Shown one piece after another: positions 27,708 to 36,535 of a stretch of DNA of 64,000 nt. Every line of letters starts with the position of its first letter. The first letter of the stretch is position 1. Origin of the DNA: Brevundimonas vesicularis (GTDB lineage: Bacteria > Pseudomonadota > Alphaproteobacteria > Caulobacterales > Caulobacteraceae); contig NZ_JACHLJ010000001.1 in assembly GCF_014204545.1 (NCBI RefSeq), forward strand, positions 496,001 to 560,000, given 5' to 3'. The notes below the pieces were generated by a model. That model saw only the letters and a program-made list of their open reading frames with translations. It did no database searches and was not told the origin of the DNA. The position numbers were made by a program, and so were the translations under genes.

Positions 27708-30062
27708 TTAGGCCTTCTCGACAAAGCTGTCGATCACGCGCTTCTCCCCGGCCTTTTCAAACTCGACCAGCAGTTTGTTGCCTTCGACCACGCGCACGTT
27801 CCCGTAGCCGAACTTCTGGTGAAAGACGCGTTCGCCCTTTTTCCAGCCTGAACTGGATTTGGGATCGGCGGTCGCGATTAGGCGACCGTCGCCTTCGATG
27901 ACGGCCTTGCGCGCCGGAAGCTTGGCTGGCGTCTGAGCGGCGGTGAAGGATTGGGCGCGCTTCCATCCGGGGGACGAATAACCGCTGCCAAAGGATGGCG
28001 CGTCGTCCCAGCGGCTCTTGGCCTCCTTCATGCCGGTCGATGCGCCGTAATAGCCGGTGTCGGATTGGGGATCGACGTGGGCGATGGGCAGTTCGTCGAC
28101 GAAGCGACTGGGCAGTTGCGAGGTCCAGCGGCCATAGACCAGCCGGTTGGCGGCGAAGGAGATGCGGGCGTCCTGCTTGGCGCGGGTGACGCCGACATAG
28201 GCCAGGCGGCGTTCCTCCTCGAGGCCTTTTTCTCCCTTTTCGTCGATGCTGCGCTGGCTGGGGAAGACGCCTTCCTCCCAGCCGGGCAGGAAGACCAGCG
28301 GGAACTCCAGCCCCTTGGCGCCGTGCAGGGTCATGATCTGCACCGCCCCGTCGCCGTTGGGATCGTCGCTGGTCGCGCGCTCCAGATCCATCACCAAAGA
28401 GACGTGCTCCAGATAGGCCTGTAGCGTCTCGAACTGTTGCATCGACTGGGTCAGTTCCTTCAGGTTCTCTAGGCGGGTCTGGCCGCTGGTGCGGTCGGCC
28501 TTCTGCATGTCGGTGTAGCCGCTCTCCTCCAGCACCGTCTCCATGACCTGCCAGTGGGGCGTGGTCTCGGACAGTTGGCGCCAGCGGTCGATGTCGCGCA
28601 CGAAGTTGGACAGAGCGGTGCGCGTGCGGGCCTGAAGCTCGTCGGTATTGATCAGGCCCCGCACGGCGGTCAGGGCCGACAGGTCGTGCTGGCGGGCCAG
28701 TTGCAGAATTTTCTGCACGCTGGTGTCGCCGATGCCGCGTTTGGGCACATTGACGATCCGCTCAAAGGCGAGGTCGTCGTCTTCCGACAGGATCAGGCGC
28801 AGATAGGCGTGGGCGTCGCGGATTTCGGCGCGCTCGAAGAAGCGCGGCCCGCCGATGACGGTGTAGGGAATGGCCAGCATGACCAGCCGTTCTTCAAAGG
28901 CGCGCATCTGGAACGAAGCGCGGACCAGAATGGCCATGTCCTTGTATTTCAGGCCCGGCTCGCCGGCGTGGGGACGCCGCGCGGTCTCGATCTCGTCGGC
29001 GATCAGGCGGGCCTCGGCCTCGCCGTCCCAGACGCCGCGCACCCGCACCTTGTCGCCTCTGTCGTCCTCGGTCCACAGGGTCTTGCCCAGACGGTCGCGG
29101 TTGGCGGCGATTAGCCCGGACGCCGCGCCCAGGATATGACTGGTCGACCGGTAGTTGCGCTCAAGCTTGACGATCTTGGCGCCGGGGAAGTCGCGCTCGA
29201 AGCGCAGGATGTTGTCCACCTCGGCCCCGCGCCAGCCATAGATCGATTGATCATCGTCACCGACGCAGCAGACGTTGCCGGTCGAGGCCGTCAGCAGCCG
29301 CAGCCACAGATACTGGGCGACGTTGGTGTCCTGATACTCATCCACCAAAATGTAGCGGAAGCGGCTGCGATATTCCTCAGCCAGGTCCGCATGCTGCGAC
29401 AGGATGGTGATGTTGTGCAGCAGCAGATCGCCGAAGTCACAGGCGTTCAGGCTGCGCAAGCGCGCCTGATAGGCGGCGTACAGGCCCTGGCCCTTGCCGT
29501 TGGCGAAGTCCTCGCCCGGCGGCAGCTTGTCCGGCGTCCAGCCGCGATTCTTCCAGTGATCGATCAGGCCGGACAGCGACTTGGGCGTCCAGCGTTTGGT
29601 GTCGATATTGGCCGCTTCCAGCAGCTGTTTCAGCACCCGTTCCTGGTCGTCGGTGTCCAGGATGGTGAAGCTGGATTTCAGACCGACCAGTTCGGCGTGG
29701 CGACGCAGGATCTGGGCGGCGATGGAGTGGAAGGTGCCGAGCCAGCGAAGCCCTTCGGCCGACGGGCCGATCAGATGGGTGATGCGCTCGCGCATCTCGC
29801 GCGCGGCCTTGTTTGTGAAGGTGACAGCCAGCAGTTCCCACGGCTTGGCCCGGCCTGTCGCCAGAATGTGCGCCAGTCGTGTCGTCAGAACGCGGGTCTT
29901 GCCCGTACCCGCGCCCGCCAGAACCAGAACCGGCCCCTCAGTCGTCTCGACCGCCTCGCGCTGCTCCGGGTTCAGTCCCTTGAGATAATCACGCGGCGCC
30001 TCGCCCTCGGGCGCACGAGCGCGCGCGAGGTCGGAAATGCGGGGGGCGGGAAGATCGGTCAC
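27708..30062 (-). CDS. uvrD: UvrD/PcrA-type DNA helicase II
   Basis: 784-residue superfamily-1A 3'-5' helicase for nucleotide excision and mismatch repair. Q motif LNPEQREAV, Walker A GAGTGKT, motif Ia TFTNKAAREMRERI, motif II VDEYQDTN, motif III GDDDQSIYGWRGA, motif IV LERNYRST, motif V TLHGAKGLEF and motif VI VGVTRAK are all seen. The C terminus (about 735-784) ends in a basic/aromatic UvrD-type tail, GERVFHQKFGYGNVRVVEGNKLLVEF, split here as a Tudor-like fold that binds RNA polymerase. Length is slightly above E. coli UvrD (720). Confidence 0.96.
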   Translation of the reverse strand: MTDLPAPRISDLARARAPEGEAPRDYLKGLNPEQREAVETTEGPVLVLAGAGTGKTRVLTTRLAHILATGRAKPWELLAVTFTNKAAREMRERITHLIGPSAEGLRWLGTFHSIAAQILRRHAELVGLKSSFTILDTDDQERVLKQLLEAANIDTKRWTPKSLSGLIDHWKNRGWTPDKLPPGEDFANGKGQGLYAAYQARLRSLNACDFGDLLLHNITILSQHADLAEEYRSRFRYILVDEYQDTNVAQYLWLRLLTASTGNVCCVGDDDQSIYGWRGAEVDNILRFERDFPGAKIVKLERNYRSTSHILGAASGLIAANRDRLGKTLWTEDDRGDKVRVRGVWDGEAEARLIADEIETARRPHAGEPGLKYKDMAILVRASFQMRAFEERLVMLAIPYTVIGGPRFFERAEIRDAHAYLRLILSEDDDLAFERIVNVPKRGIGDTSVQKILQLARQHDLSALTAVRGLINTDELQARTRTALSNFVRDIDRWRQLSETTPHWQVMETVLEESGYTDMQKADRTSGQTRLENLKELTQSMQQFETLQAYLEHVSLVMDLERATSDDPNGDGAVQIMTLHGAKGLEFPLVFLPGWEEGVFPSQRSIDEKGEKGLEEERRLAYVGVTRAKQDARISFAANRLVYGRWTSQLPSRFVDELPIAHVDPQSDTGYYGASTGMKEAKSRWDDAPSFGSGYSSPGWKRAQSFTAAQTPAKLPARKAVIEGDGRLIATADPKSSSGWKKGERVFHQKFGYGNVRVVEGNKLLVEFEKAGEKRVIDSFVEKA

Positions 30063-30135
30063 AGGCGCAAAACTATCCGTCAGTCAGAATCAAACCGGAA
30101 CATAAGGTGACCGCGCGACAAAGTCAGGGCCGCGC

Positions 30136-30399
30136 ATGACGAAAGCTCGGAACCGTGCGGGCGAGGGTCGGTTCCTAGCTGCAATGCAGCACGACGATCA
30201 CCAGCAAGGGCCGACGCGCCGCAAGCCGAACGGACGAGCGGGCTGGATCGCCTTTGCCTTGGGCATGACCGCGATGTTCGCCATCATGGCGATCTGGGTG
30301 GCGGTCGTCGAAATGGGCGACGCCCCTTCAGACGAGGTGCAGTTGATCAGCCGATCGGAAACTATAGAGGACCATGGCGGGCGCGGCCGCGGCGACTAG
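30136..30399 (+). CDS. Hypothetical single-pass membrane protein
   Basis: 87 residues: a basic hydrophilic N terminus (KARNRAGEGR, TRRKPNGR), one transmembrane helix at about 36-61 (GWIAFALGMTAMFAIMAIWVAVV), and a short acidic tail ending GGRGRGD. The positive-inside rule predicts a cytosolic N terminus. The ATG at 30136 has a weak AGGG upstream; ATG at 30184 (MQHDD) is an alternative start. No family recognised. Coding status rests on the good membrane helix and lack of a competing gene on the other strand. Confidence 0.5.
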   Translation: MTKARNRAGEGRFLAAMQHDDHQQGPTRRKPNGRAGWIAFALGMTAMFAIMAIWVAVVEMGDAPSDEVQLISRSETIEDHGGRGRGD

Positions 30400-30418
30400 C
30401 CGATTCTCCAGACGGCGT

Positions 30419-30643
30419 TCACGGCTGACGTCCATGATCCGCCACCCAGTCCAGCGCCAGCAGGCGACAGGCGGAGGCGAGGGGGCGTCGGCCGCGACCG
30501 GCGTCGATCTCGGCCAGAAGTTGCGCCTTGCTGAGGCTGCGGGCGGCTGCGATCCGGTCCAGCACGGCCCAGAACTCCGGCTCCAGCGCCACCGAGGTGG
30601 CATGGCCGGCAAGGGCGACCGAACGTTTGCTGAGGCTGCTCAA
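30419..30643 (-). CDS. Ribbon-helix-helix domain protein (RHH_4-like)
   Basis: 74-residue putative DNA-binding protein. LSKRSVALAGHATSVALEPEFWAVLDRIAAARSLSKAQLLAEID matches, by style, the RHH_4 family of ribbon-helix-helix proteins found in alphaproteobacteria: a beta strand (SVALAGHATSVAL) followed by two helices. Its start overlaps the stop of the upstream YbaY-like lipoprotein gene (30640-30643), so both are expressed together. No adjacent toxin is seen, which argues against an antitoxin. Target unknown. Confidence 0.78.
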   Translation of the reverse strand: MSSLSKRSVALAGHATSVALEPEFWAVLDRIAAARSLSKAQLLAEIDAGRGRRPLASACRLLALDWVADHGRQP

Positions 30644-31047
30644 CGCGCGGACTTCAGCACGATCTCGGCCGAGGCCGGCGCGCCGTTCGTCAAGATCGCG
30701 TGGCGGGTGTCTGTGACGAAGACTAGGGCGCCTGCCGCGTCTCGGATCTCGGCGCGCGCGGCATAGGTGTGTCGCGGATCGATCTGAGACGTGGAAAAGC
30801 CCAGAGTGACGCGATAAGGCGGGGCGCCGGTCAACGGCTCGCTGGTCTCGGCGAGAACCTTGGCGGGCGCGTCGGCCAGACTGACATCCTCAACCCTGAC
30901 GGTCAGGACATGGCCGGGCGACAACATGATCCGTTCGCGATAGGTGGCGGTCACGTTCACCACCGTCGTTCCGGTGGTCACGTCCGGCGTGGCGGCGCAG
31001 GCTGCCAGGACCAGGGCGGCGGGCAGGATCAGGGGGGCGTTTCGCAT
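30640..31047 (-). CDS. YbaY-family lipoprotein
   Basis: 135-residue envelope lipoprotein. The signal peptide ends in the lipobox LAAC (Cys17). The mature part, VTATYRERIMLSPGHVLTVRVEDVSLADAPAKVL...YRVTLGF...YAARAEIRD, is the YbaY/type III secretion lipoprotein-like beta-sandwich, where tyrosine and leucine repeats alternate. Function is not established in the family. Its stop overlaps the start of the RHH gene. Divergent from the DMT transporter. Confidence 0.84.
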   Translation of the reverse strand: MRNAPLILPAALVLAACAATPDVTTGTTVVNVTATYRERIMLSPGHVLTVRVEDVSLADAPAKVLAETSEPLTGAPPYRVTLGFSTSQIDPRHTYAARAEIRDAAGALVFVTDTRHAILTNGAPASAEIVLKSAR

Positions 31048-31153
31048 GGCGATCTCCTTCGAGGCGTCCAGTGTGCCACACTCAGGCGCAAGACGTGAGG
31101 GCGGGTGGCGTCAGGGCGTGTTATGCGGGCCGTCCACCGTCGGAGATCAACCC

Positions 31154-32038
31154 TTGAGCCGCCCCTTTGCGATCGCCGCGATCGCCATCTGCGCCCTGAT
31201 CTGGGGCACGACCTGGTACGCGATCACCCTGCAGCTGGGGCCGGTTGATTCCATCGTCTCCATCGTCTGGCGGTTTGGTCTGGCGTCGGCGGTCCTGTTC
31301 GCCTTCTGCGCCGTGACGCGCCGGCCGCTGCGTCTGACGCGCAGCCAGCATCTGGCCGCCATCGGGCAGGGCGCCTTCGTTTTCGCGGTCAGCTATGGCT
31401 TCGTCTATGCGGCGGAAGGGCAGGTGGCGTCGGCTGTGGTCGCGGTGATCTTCGCCGCCTTGGCTTTTGTGAACCTGATCCTGTTTCGGCTGCTCGGCGG
31501 ACAGAAGGCGGCGCCGGCCGCTTGGATCGGCGCAGTTCTGGGCGTCATGGGCGTCGGGGTCTTGTCCTACGGCCAGATCACGGCGGCCGGCGCTGGCCTT
31601 AATCCGGGGCTGGGCGTCATCTTCGCCCTGACCGCTGTACTGGCTTCGGCGCTTGGCAACTGGTTCGCCTGGAAGGGACAGCAGGCGGGCGCGCCCGTCA
31701 TGGCCGCCACCTCCTGGGCGATGGCCTATGGCACAGTGATGTTGGCGCTGTACGGCATGGCGACCGGCGTGACGTGGCGGATCGAGCCGACGCCGGACTA
31801 TGTCCTGTCGCTGCTCTATCTGTCGCTGTTCGGCTCGGTGATCGCGTTCGGCCTATATTTCACCATCGCGCGCCAGCGCGGCTATGCCCTGGCCAGCTAC
31901 ATCTCGGCTCTGACGCCGCCCATCGCCATGCTGGTGTCGGTGCTGTTCGAAGGCGCGCGTTTCGGTTGGAGCGCCCTGATCGGACTGGCGCTTGTGCTGG
32001 CGGGGCAGGTCATGCTGATCCGCGCGCCCAAGGCCTGA
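31154..32038 (+). CDS. DMT-superfamily EamA transporter
   Basis: 294-residue inner-membrane protein with about 10 helices arranged as two EamA repeats (first repeat starts AIAAIAICALIWGTTWYAITLQLG, second at about 150). These drug/metabolite exporters often move amino acids or nucleotides-derived metabolites; substrate here is unknown. The start is TTG at 31154 with GGAG 8 nt upstream; the frame is open further back, but that extension is not membrane-like and overlaps the reverse-strand lipoprotein. Confidence 0.85.
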   Translation: MSRPFAIAAIAICALIWGTTWYAITLQLGPVDSIVSIVWRFGLASAVLFAFCAVTRRPLRLTRSQHLAAIGQGAFVFAVSYGFVYAAEGQVASAVVAVIFAALAFVNLILFRLLGGQKAAPAAWIGAVLGVMGVGVLSYGQITAAGAGLNPGLGVIFALTAVLASALGNWFAWKGQQAGAPVMAATSWAMAYGTVMLALYGMATGVTWRIEPTPDYVLSLLYLSLFGSVIAFGLYFTIARQRGYALASYISALTPPIAMLVSVLFEGARFGWSALIGLALVLAGQVMLIRAPKA

Positions 32039-32042
32039 GCCG

Positions 32043-32231
32043 TCAGTCGTCGGATTTCGGCTCCAGCTTCTGACCGTCCAACTGCTTCTCGGCGCGACGA
32101 CGCTCAAGAGCGGACAGGGTCTTTTCGGCCTTGGAGCGTCCGTGCGCCGCGCGGTTGGCGGCAGCCAGCGCCTTGTCCTCGGCCTTGGCGCGGGCCTTTC
32201 GCGCCCGGTTCAGATTGATGATCTCGCCCAT
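32043..32231 (-). CDS. DUF4169 small protein
   Basis: 62-residue highly charged protein. MGEIINLNRARKARAKAE followed by NRAAHGRSKAEK and a LDGQKL ending is the DUF4169 pattern, a short helical alphaproteobacterial family of unknown function. It starts 2 nt after the patatin stop on the same strand, so it is the second gene of that transcript. Converges on the DMT transporter. Confidence 0.85.
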   Translation of the reverse strand: MGEIINLNRARKARAKAEDKALAAANRAAHGRSKAEKTLSALERRRAEKQLDGQKLEPKSDD

Positions 32232-32233
32232 GA

Positions 32234-33493
32234 CTACGACGTGGGCTTGTCACCGGGGGGCGTATGCGCCGACGGTTTCGCCGAGGGCTCGGGCGTCAGC
32301 ACAGCCGGCACTTCAGACTCCGAAATCGTCGTCTGGGGGATGAAGGGCTGGTCCGCCGGGCGCTCGCCCAGCCGTGTCCAGGCATCGGTGCCGCGTCCGC
32401 GCTGGCGACCCAGTTCGAACATGGCCGTCATGGTCTCCGGATCGAACTTCAGGCTGGACGCGGCGACATTGTCTGGAATTGCCGACAGCGCCATGTCCAG
32501 CCCATTGCGCCGCGCAAACGCCGCCGTCACCGCCAGATGGATGCGCAGCGACGACTTGCTCATGCTGTCATAGGTGCGCGACAGAATTCCCGACAGGCGG
32601 CCGGGCGTAACCCCGTCGTTGCGGCCGACCTGACCATTGACGATGACATAGAGGGCACCGACACGCCCTTCGTCCTTCGGACGGGTCCACAGCATCAGGT
32701 CTTCAGGAATAGCCAGAAACGGCGTGTTGACGCCGCCGTCGACATGCATTTCCAGAACCACCTTGTCGTCGTCTTGGAGCCCGGCGATCAGAACCGGTGG
32801 AAAGACGCCGGGAATGCTGGCCGAGGCGACCAGCACCTCCTTGAACAGTTCGCGGGTGTTCTCGTCGCCCTGGGTCGCCAAAAGGCCCATGTCCCAGATG
32901 ACGGTTTCCTCGCTGTCCAGATCGGTCGTCGCCACCAGCAGGCGTCGGCCCTTGGCGTGCTCGCGCGCGACGGCCTGCATCAGTTCAGGGGTGACGTTCT
33001 CGTCCACCAGATTGCGCAGGACCTGCGACGAGAACAGGCTCGGGTTCAGGAAGGCGGCGAAACTGCGCCAGCTCAGCAAATTGCTGGCGGCGCCGCTGGT
33101 ATAGGCGTGCTGAAGTTCGTCGTCCCAATCCGATCCAAGAAAGGCGAACGGAGCGGCAAGCGCTCCCGTGCTGACGCCGGTGACGACATCGAACGCGGGG
33201 CGATCGCCCTGTTCGGTCCAACCGACCAGAAGCCCGGCGCCGTAGGCCCCGTTTGCGCCGCCGCCAGACAGCGCCAGGATCGACGTCGGTTTGTCAGGCC
33301 GAAGTCGCTGACCGATTTCCTGGGTGAAGGCCTGCAGGCGCGCGTTGTCGCTGGCGCGGATGCGAGGGTCTTCCGCCTTGACGAGCGTGCCGTCGGTGAT
33401 GCGGAGGGGGCCGGTCGGGCGATCCAGCGTTCCACACGCCGACAAGGCCAGGGCCATGAGGACGCCGAACAGGCCTGATCCAATCCGCCGCAT
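32234..33493 (-). CDS. Patatin-like phospholipase lipoprotein
   Basis: 419-residue lipoprotein. The signal peptide ends in the lipobox LSAC (Cys20). The patatin domain has the oxyanion-hole GGGANGAYGAG, the nucleophile elbow GVSTG (serine) and the DGG motif (HVDGGVNTPF) supplying the catalytic aspartate. It should hydrolyse acyl ester bonds of phospholipids at the envelope. The C-terminal ~60 residues are Pro/Thr/Ser-rich and likely disordered. Followed at 2 nt by DUF4169. The family includes outer-membrane lipases and secreted virulence-type phospholipases; function here is not known. Confidence 0.87.
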   Translation of the reverse strand: MRRIGSGLFGVLMALALSACGTLDRPTGPLRITDGTLVKAEDPRIRASDNARLQAFTQEIGQRLRPDKPTSILALSGGGANGAYGAGLLVGWTEQGDRPAFDVVTGVSTGALAAPFAFLGSDWDDELQHAYTSGAASNLLSWRSFAAFLNPSLFSSQVLRNLVDENVTPELMQAVAREHAKGRRLLVATTDLDSEETVIWDMGLLATQGDENTRELFKEVLVASASIPGVFPPVLIAGLQDDDKVVLEMHVDGGVNTPFLAIPEDLMLWTRPKDEGRVGALYVIVNGQVGRNDGVTPGRLSGILSRTYDSMSKSSLRIHLAVTAAFARRNGLDMALSAIPDNVAASSLKFDPETMTAMFELGRQRGRGTDAWTRLGERPADQPFIPQTTISESEVPAVLTPEPSAKPSAHTPPGDKPTS

Positions 33494-33643
33494 ATCTTGA
33501 GTTCCGGTTCCGTGTGAACGCCGGCTTCTACCGCGTCCTTGCCAATCCTGTCATCAAGGCGATGAACAAGCGTCGCCGTTTGAAACCGTCGCAGGCCGGG
33601 TGTGTTCTCATCGGCAGGACAAACCAAACTGCTGGAGATACAC

Positions 33644-33883
33644 ATGGTTGACGTTTCGCTCATCAAGGAACACCTCGAAGTCGTGGGCTCGGACGGCGGT
33701 CACGTGGGGCGGGTCGATCACGTCCTGGGCGACCAGATCGAACTGGCGAAGCTGGATTTCGCCGGCGGCTTCAAGCACCACATGATCCCGGTCAGCTGGG
33801 TCGAACGGGTTGACGACAAGCACGTCCATCTGAGCCTGACCCAAGACGACGCCAAGGCGCGCTGGACCGAGAAGCCGCACTAA
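33644..33883 (+). CDS. DUF2171 protein
   Basis: 79-residue protein with the PRC-barrel-like DUF2171 pattern: VDVSLIKEHLEVVGSDGGHVGRVDHV...IELAKLDFAGGFKHHMIPVSWVERVDDKHVHLSL. Members are small, cytosolic and of unknown function. GGAG at 33633-33636 lies 7 nt before the ATG at 33644, which decides the start over an in-frame one 42 nt upstream. The 150-nt region upstream of it (33494-33643) has no gene and should contain the divergent promoters for this gene and the patatin. Followed by a terminator. Confidence 0.85.
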   Translation: MVDVSLIKEHLEVVGSDGGHVGRVDHVLGDQIELAKLDFAGGFKHHMIPVSWVERVDDKHVHLSLTQDDAKARWTEKPH

Positions 33884-33910
33884 GGCCGATCTGACGCCGA
33901 TTTAATGAAG

Positions 33911-33936
33911 GCCCCGCTGCACAAGCGGGGTCTTTT
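33911..33936 (+). terminator. Rho-independent terminator after DUF2171
   Basis: 8-bp stem with one G-T pair (33911-33918 with 33924-33931), GCACA loop, followed by CTTTTG. Confidence 0.8.
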
Positions 33937-33982
33937 GCTTATCTGAGGTATGTCGCATTGGGCGACAGTGGAGCCTGTCTTG

Positions 33983-34366
33983 ATGCGCCTGATCCTGAAT
34001 GTCCTCTGGCTCATCTTCGGCGGCTGGATTTCCGGGCTGCTGTGGCTACTGGGCGGCGCGATCCTCGCGCTGACCGTCGTCGGCCTGCCGTGGACGTTCG
34101 CGGCGTGGCGCATCGCCAGCTATTCGTTCTGGCCCTTCGGTCGCGAGATCGTGTGGCAGGACCCGCATCCCGTCGCTGGCTGTGTCGGCGTCGTGTTGAA
34201 CATCGTCTGGTTCGTCGTGGCCGGCTGGTACATCGCCCTGACGCACCTGCTCATCGCCGTGGCGGAGTTCGTCTCCATCATCGGCATTCCGTTTGCGCTG
34301 AAGGATCTCGAACTGGCCAAGCTGGCGCTGGCGCCGGTCGGACGCACCATCCGCGACAAAGCCTGA
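33983..34366 (+). CDS. yccF: YccF-family inner-membrane protein
   Basis: 127-residue protein with two YccF domains of paired hydrophobic segments: MRLILNVLWLIFGGWISGLLWLLGG near the N terminus and VVLNIVWFVVAGWYIALTHLL around 68-90, then VSIIGIPFALKDLELAKLALAPVGR. This duplicated arrangement and the SIIGIPF motif are typical of YccF, of unknown function. The ATG at 33983 with GGAG about 9 nt upstream is preferred to an in-frame start 33 nt earlier. Confidence 0.88.
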   Translation: MRLILNVLWLIFGGWISGLLWLLGGAILALTVVGLPWTFAAWRIASYSFWPFGREIVWQDPHPVAGCVGVVLNIVWFVVAGWYIALTHLLIAVAEFVSIIGIPFALKDLELAKLALAPVGRTIRDKA

Positions 34367-34375
34367 CCCAAACGA

Positions 34376-34405
34376 AAACGCCGACGTCAGACGACGTCGG
34401 CGTTT
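34376..34405. terminator. Bidirectional terminator between yccF and fumC
   Basis: 13-bp perfect stem (34376-34388 with 34393-34405) and AGAC loop, flanked by A-rich left and TTTC right sequence, lying between two converging genes. Confidence 0.88.
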
Positions 34406-34428
34406 CAAAAATCTCGATCTTGGAGGGG

Positions 34429-35820
34429 TCAGCCCGGCGAGATCATCTTCTCCGGCCGCACGGCTTCATCGAACTCCGCGTCCGTCAGATAGCCGCCGCC
34501 GACAGCCTCTTCGCGCAACGTGGTGCCGTTCTTGTGCGCGGTCTTGGCGATCTTGGCGCACAGATCATAGCCCAGCTTGCCGTTCAGAGCGGTGACCAGC
34601 ATCAGCGAGTTGTTCAGGCCGCGCGCAATATTGTCCTCGCGCGCCTCGATGCCGACGACGCAGTTGTCGGTGAAGCTGATGGCCGCGTCGGCGACCAAGC
34701 GCACCGACTGCAGGAAGTTGTAGGCCATCACGGGGTTGTAGACGTTCAGCTCGAAATGGCCTTGCGATCCCGCGAAGGTCAGGGCGGCGTTGTTGCCGAA
34801 CACCTGGACGCAGACCTGGGTCAGGGCTTCGCATTGGGTCGGATTGACCTTGCCCGGCATGATCGACGAGCCTGGCTCGTTTTCCGGCAGCGCCAATTCG
34901 CCCAGACCCGAACGCGGGCCGGAGCCCAGGAAGCGGATGTCGTTGGCGATTTTGAACAGGCTGGCGGCGACCGTGTTGATGGCGCCGTGGCTGAAGACCA
35001 TGGCGTCGTGGGCGGCCAAGGCCTCGAACTTGTTCGGGGCCGTGGTGAAGGGCAGGCCGGTGATCTCGGCGATCTGGGCCGCAACCTTCTCGGCGAAGCC
35101 GATGGGTGCATTCAGGCCGGTGCCGACGGCGGTGCCGCCCTGCGCCAATTCCATAAGGGCCGGCAGCGTCTGTTCGATGCGCTTGATGCCGTTTTCGACC
35201 TGTTGCGCATAGCCGCCGAACTCCTGGCCGAGCGTCAGAGGCGTGGCGTCCTGGGTATGGGTGCGGCCGATCTTGATGATATGGGCCCAGGCCTTGGCCT
35301 TGGCGTCCAGGGCGGCATGCAGATGTTTCAGGGCCGGGATCAGGTCGTTGACCACCTGCTCGGCGCAGGCGACGTGCATGGCCGTGGGATAGGTGTCGTT
35401 GGACGACTGGCTCATGTTGACGTGGTCGTTGGGGTGGACCGGCTTTTTAGAGCCCATCTCGCCGCCTAGAATCTCGATCGCGCGATTCGAGATCACTTCA
35501 TTGGCGTTCATGTTCGACTGGGTGCCCGAACCCGTCTGCCAGACCACCAGCGGGAAGTGGTCGTTCAGCTTGCCTTCGATAACCTCATTGGCGGCCTTAA
35601 TGATGGCGTCGGCCAGGGCCGGATCCAGCTTGCCCAGGTCGCGGTTGGTCTCGGCGGCCGCACGCTTGACGATGCCCAGGGCGCGCACGACCGGCAGGGG
35701 CTGCTTTTCCCAACCGATCTTGAAGTTGCCCAGCGACCGCTGCGCCTGAGCGCCCCAGTAGCGATCGGCGGTGACTTCGATCTGGCCGAAGGTGTCGGTC
35801 TCTGTGCGGACGTTGCTCAT
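34429..35820 (-). CDS. fumC: Fumarase class II
   Basis: 463-residue iron-independent fumarate hydratase of the citric acid cycle. The superfamily signature [11 protein letters not shown] (mobile loop with catalytic serine), [13 protein letters not shown], the B-site [14 protein letters not shown] and [10 protein letters not shown] are all intact. Length matches E. coli FumC (467). The ATG at 35820 is 85 nt from the divergent peptidyl-prolyl isomerase gene, so the two promoters share that short gap. Confidence 0.97.
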   Translation of the reverse strand: MSNVRTETDTFGQIEVTADRYWGAQAQRSLGNFKIGWEKQPLPVVRALGIVKRAAAETNRDLGKLDPALADAIIKAANEVIEGKLNDHFPLVVWQTGSGTQSNMNANEVISNRAIEILGGEMGSKKPVHPNDHVNMSQSSNDTYPTAMHVACAEQVVNDLIPALKHLHAALDAKAKAWAHIIKIGRTHTQDATPLTLGQEFGGYAQQVENGIKRIEQTLPALMELAQGGTAVGTGLNAPIGFAEKVAAQIAEITGLPFTTAPNKFEALAAHDAMVFSHGAINTVAASLFKIANDIRFLGSGPRSGLGELALPENEPGSSIMPGKVNPTQCEALTQVCVQVFGNNAALTFAGSQGHFELNVYNPVMAYNFLQSVRLVADAAISFTDNCVVGIEAREDNIARGLNNSLMLVTALNGKLGYDLCAKIAKTAHKNGTTLREEAVGGGYLTDAEFDEAVRPEKMISPG

Positions 35821-35905
35821 GCGCGTAAATCTCGTCTCTCAGGCGTGGCGATGGGTTGCGCGGCGGTGTAGCACGAGAGCCATGCAGGGCAAGAAGAGCG
35901 CGGAT

Positions 35906-36535
35906 ATGAGACGAGGGCTGATCGCCGTGGCGGCGCTGTCGGCGCTGGCGGGCTGCGCGACTGTTCAGCCTGAACCCATAAGGCCCCGCGTTGCGCTCGA
36001 TACGACCGCCGGCACGATTGTGCTGGCGCTGAATGCAGCCGTCGCGCCGAGCACGACATGCAACTTCATCGGCTACGTCGTGACCGGTGATTATGATGGG
36101 GGCACGTTCTTCCGAACGGTCAACCGCGATACCAATACCGCCAGCCGCTATCCTATCGACGTAATCCAGGCGGCGACGCCACGCGGCAGCGATGACGCCT
36201 CGCGGCCGCCGATCATTCTTGAACGGACACGAGACACTGGCCTGCGTCATACGGCCGGCGCGGTGTCCATGGCGCGGGACGGACCGGACAGCGCGACCTC
36301 CAGCTTCTTCATCGTCACTGAGGATACGCCGAGTTTGGACTATGGCGGAGGGCGGAATCCTGACGGTCAGGGCTTCGCCGCATTCGGAGCCGTGCTCCAA
36401 GGACTGGATGTCGCGCGCCGGATCCAGCGGATGCCCGTGAACTCTCAGGAGCAGCTTACGCCGCCCGTCGGCATCCGCTCCGCGCGTTTGCTGGATGCGG
36501 CGCCCGCCGTCTGTATGAAGTCGATGCGACCGTGA
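35906..36535 (+). CDS. Cyclophilin-type peptidyl-prolyl isomerase lipoprotein
   Basis: 209-residue lipoprotein with the lipobox LAGC (Cys16) and a cyclophilin fold: VALDTTAGTIVLALNAAVAPSTTCNFIGYV, YDGGTFFRTV, SATSSFFIV and the C-terminal FGAVLQGLDVARRI. It should catalyse proline cis-trans isomerisation of periplasmic or outer-membrane proteins. The ATG at 35906 (MRRGLIAV) gives a canonical lipoprotein signal; an ATG at 35882 would add eight residues. Its stop overlaps the GTG of the RusA-like gene. Confidence 0.85.
   Translation: MRRGLIAVAALSALAGCATVQPEPIRPRVALDTTAGTIVLALNAAVAPSTTCNFIGYVVTGDYDGGTFFRTVNRDTNTASRYPIDVIQAATPRGSDDASRPPIILERTRDTGLRHTAGAVSMARDGPDSATSSFFIVTEDTPSLDYGGGRNPDGQGFAAFGAVLQGLDVARRIQRMPVNSQEQLTPPVGIRSARLLDAAPAVCMKSMRP

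Noticed and set aside
30419-30643. RHH protein as an antitoxin
   Set aside because: The adjacent overlapping gene encodes a YbaY lipoprotein, not a toxin.
32264-33478. 404-codon top-strand frame opposite the patatin gene
   Set aside because: Antisense shadow; the reverse strand has lipobox and full patatin motifs.
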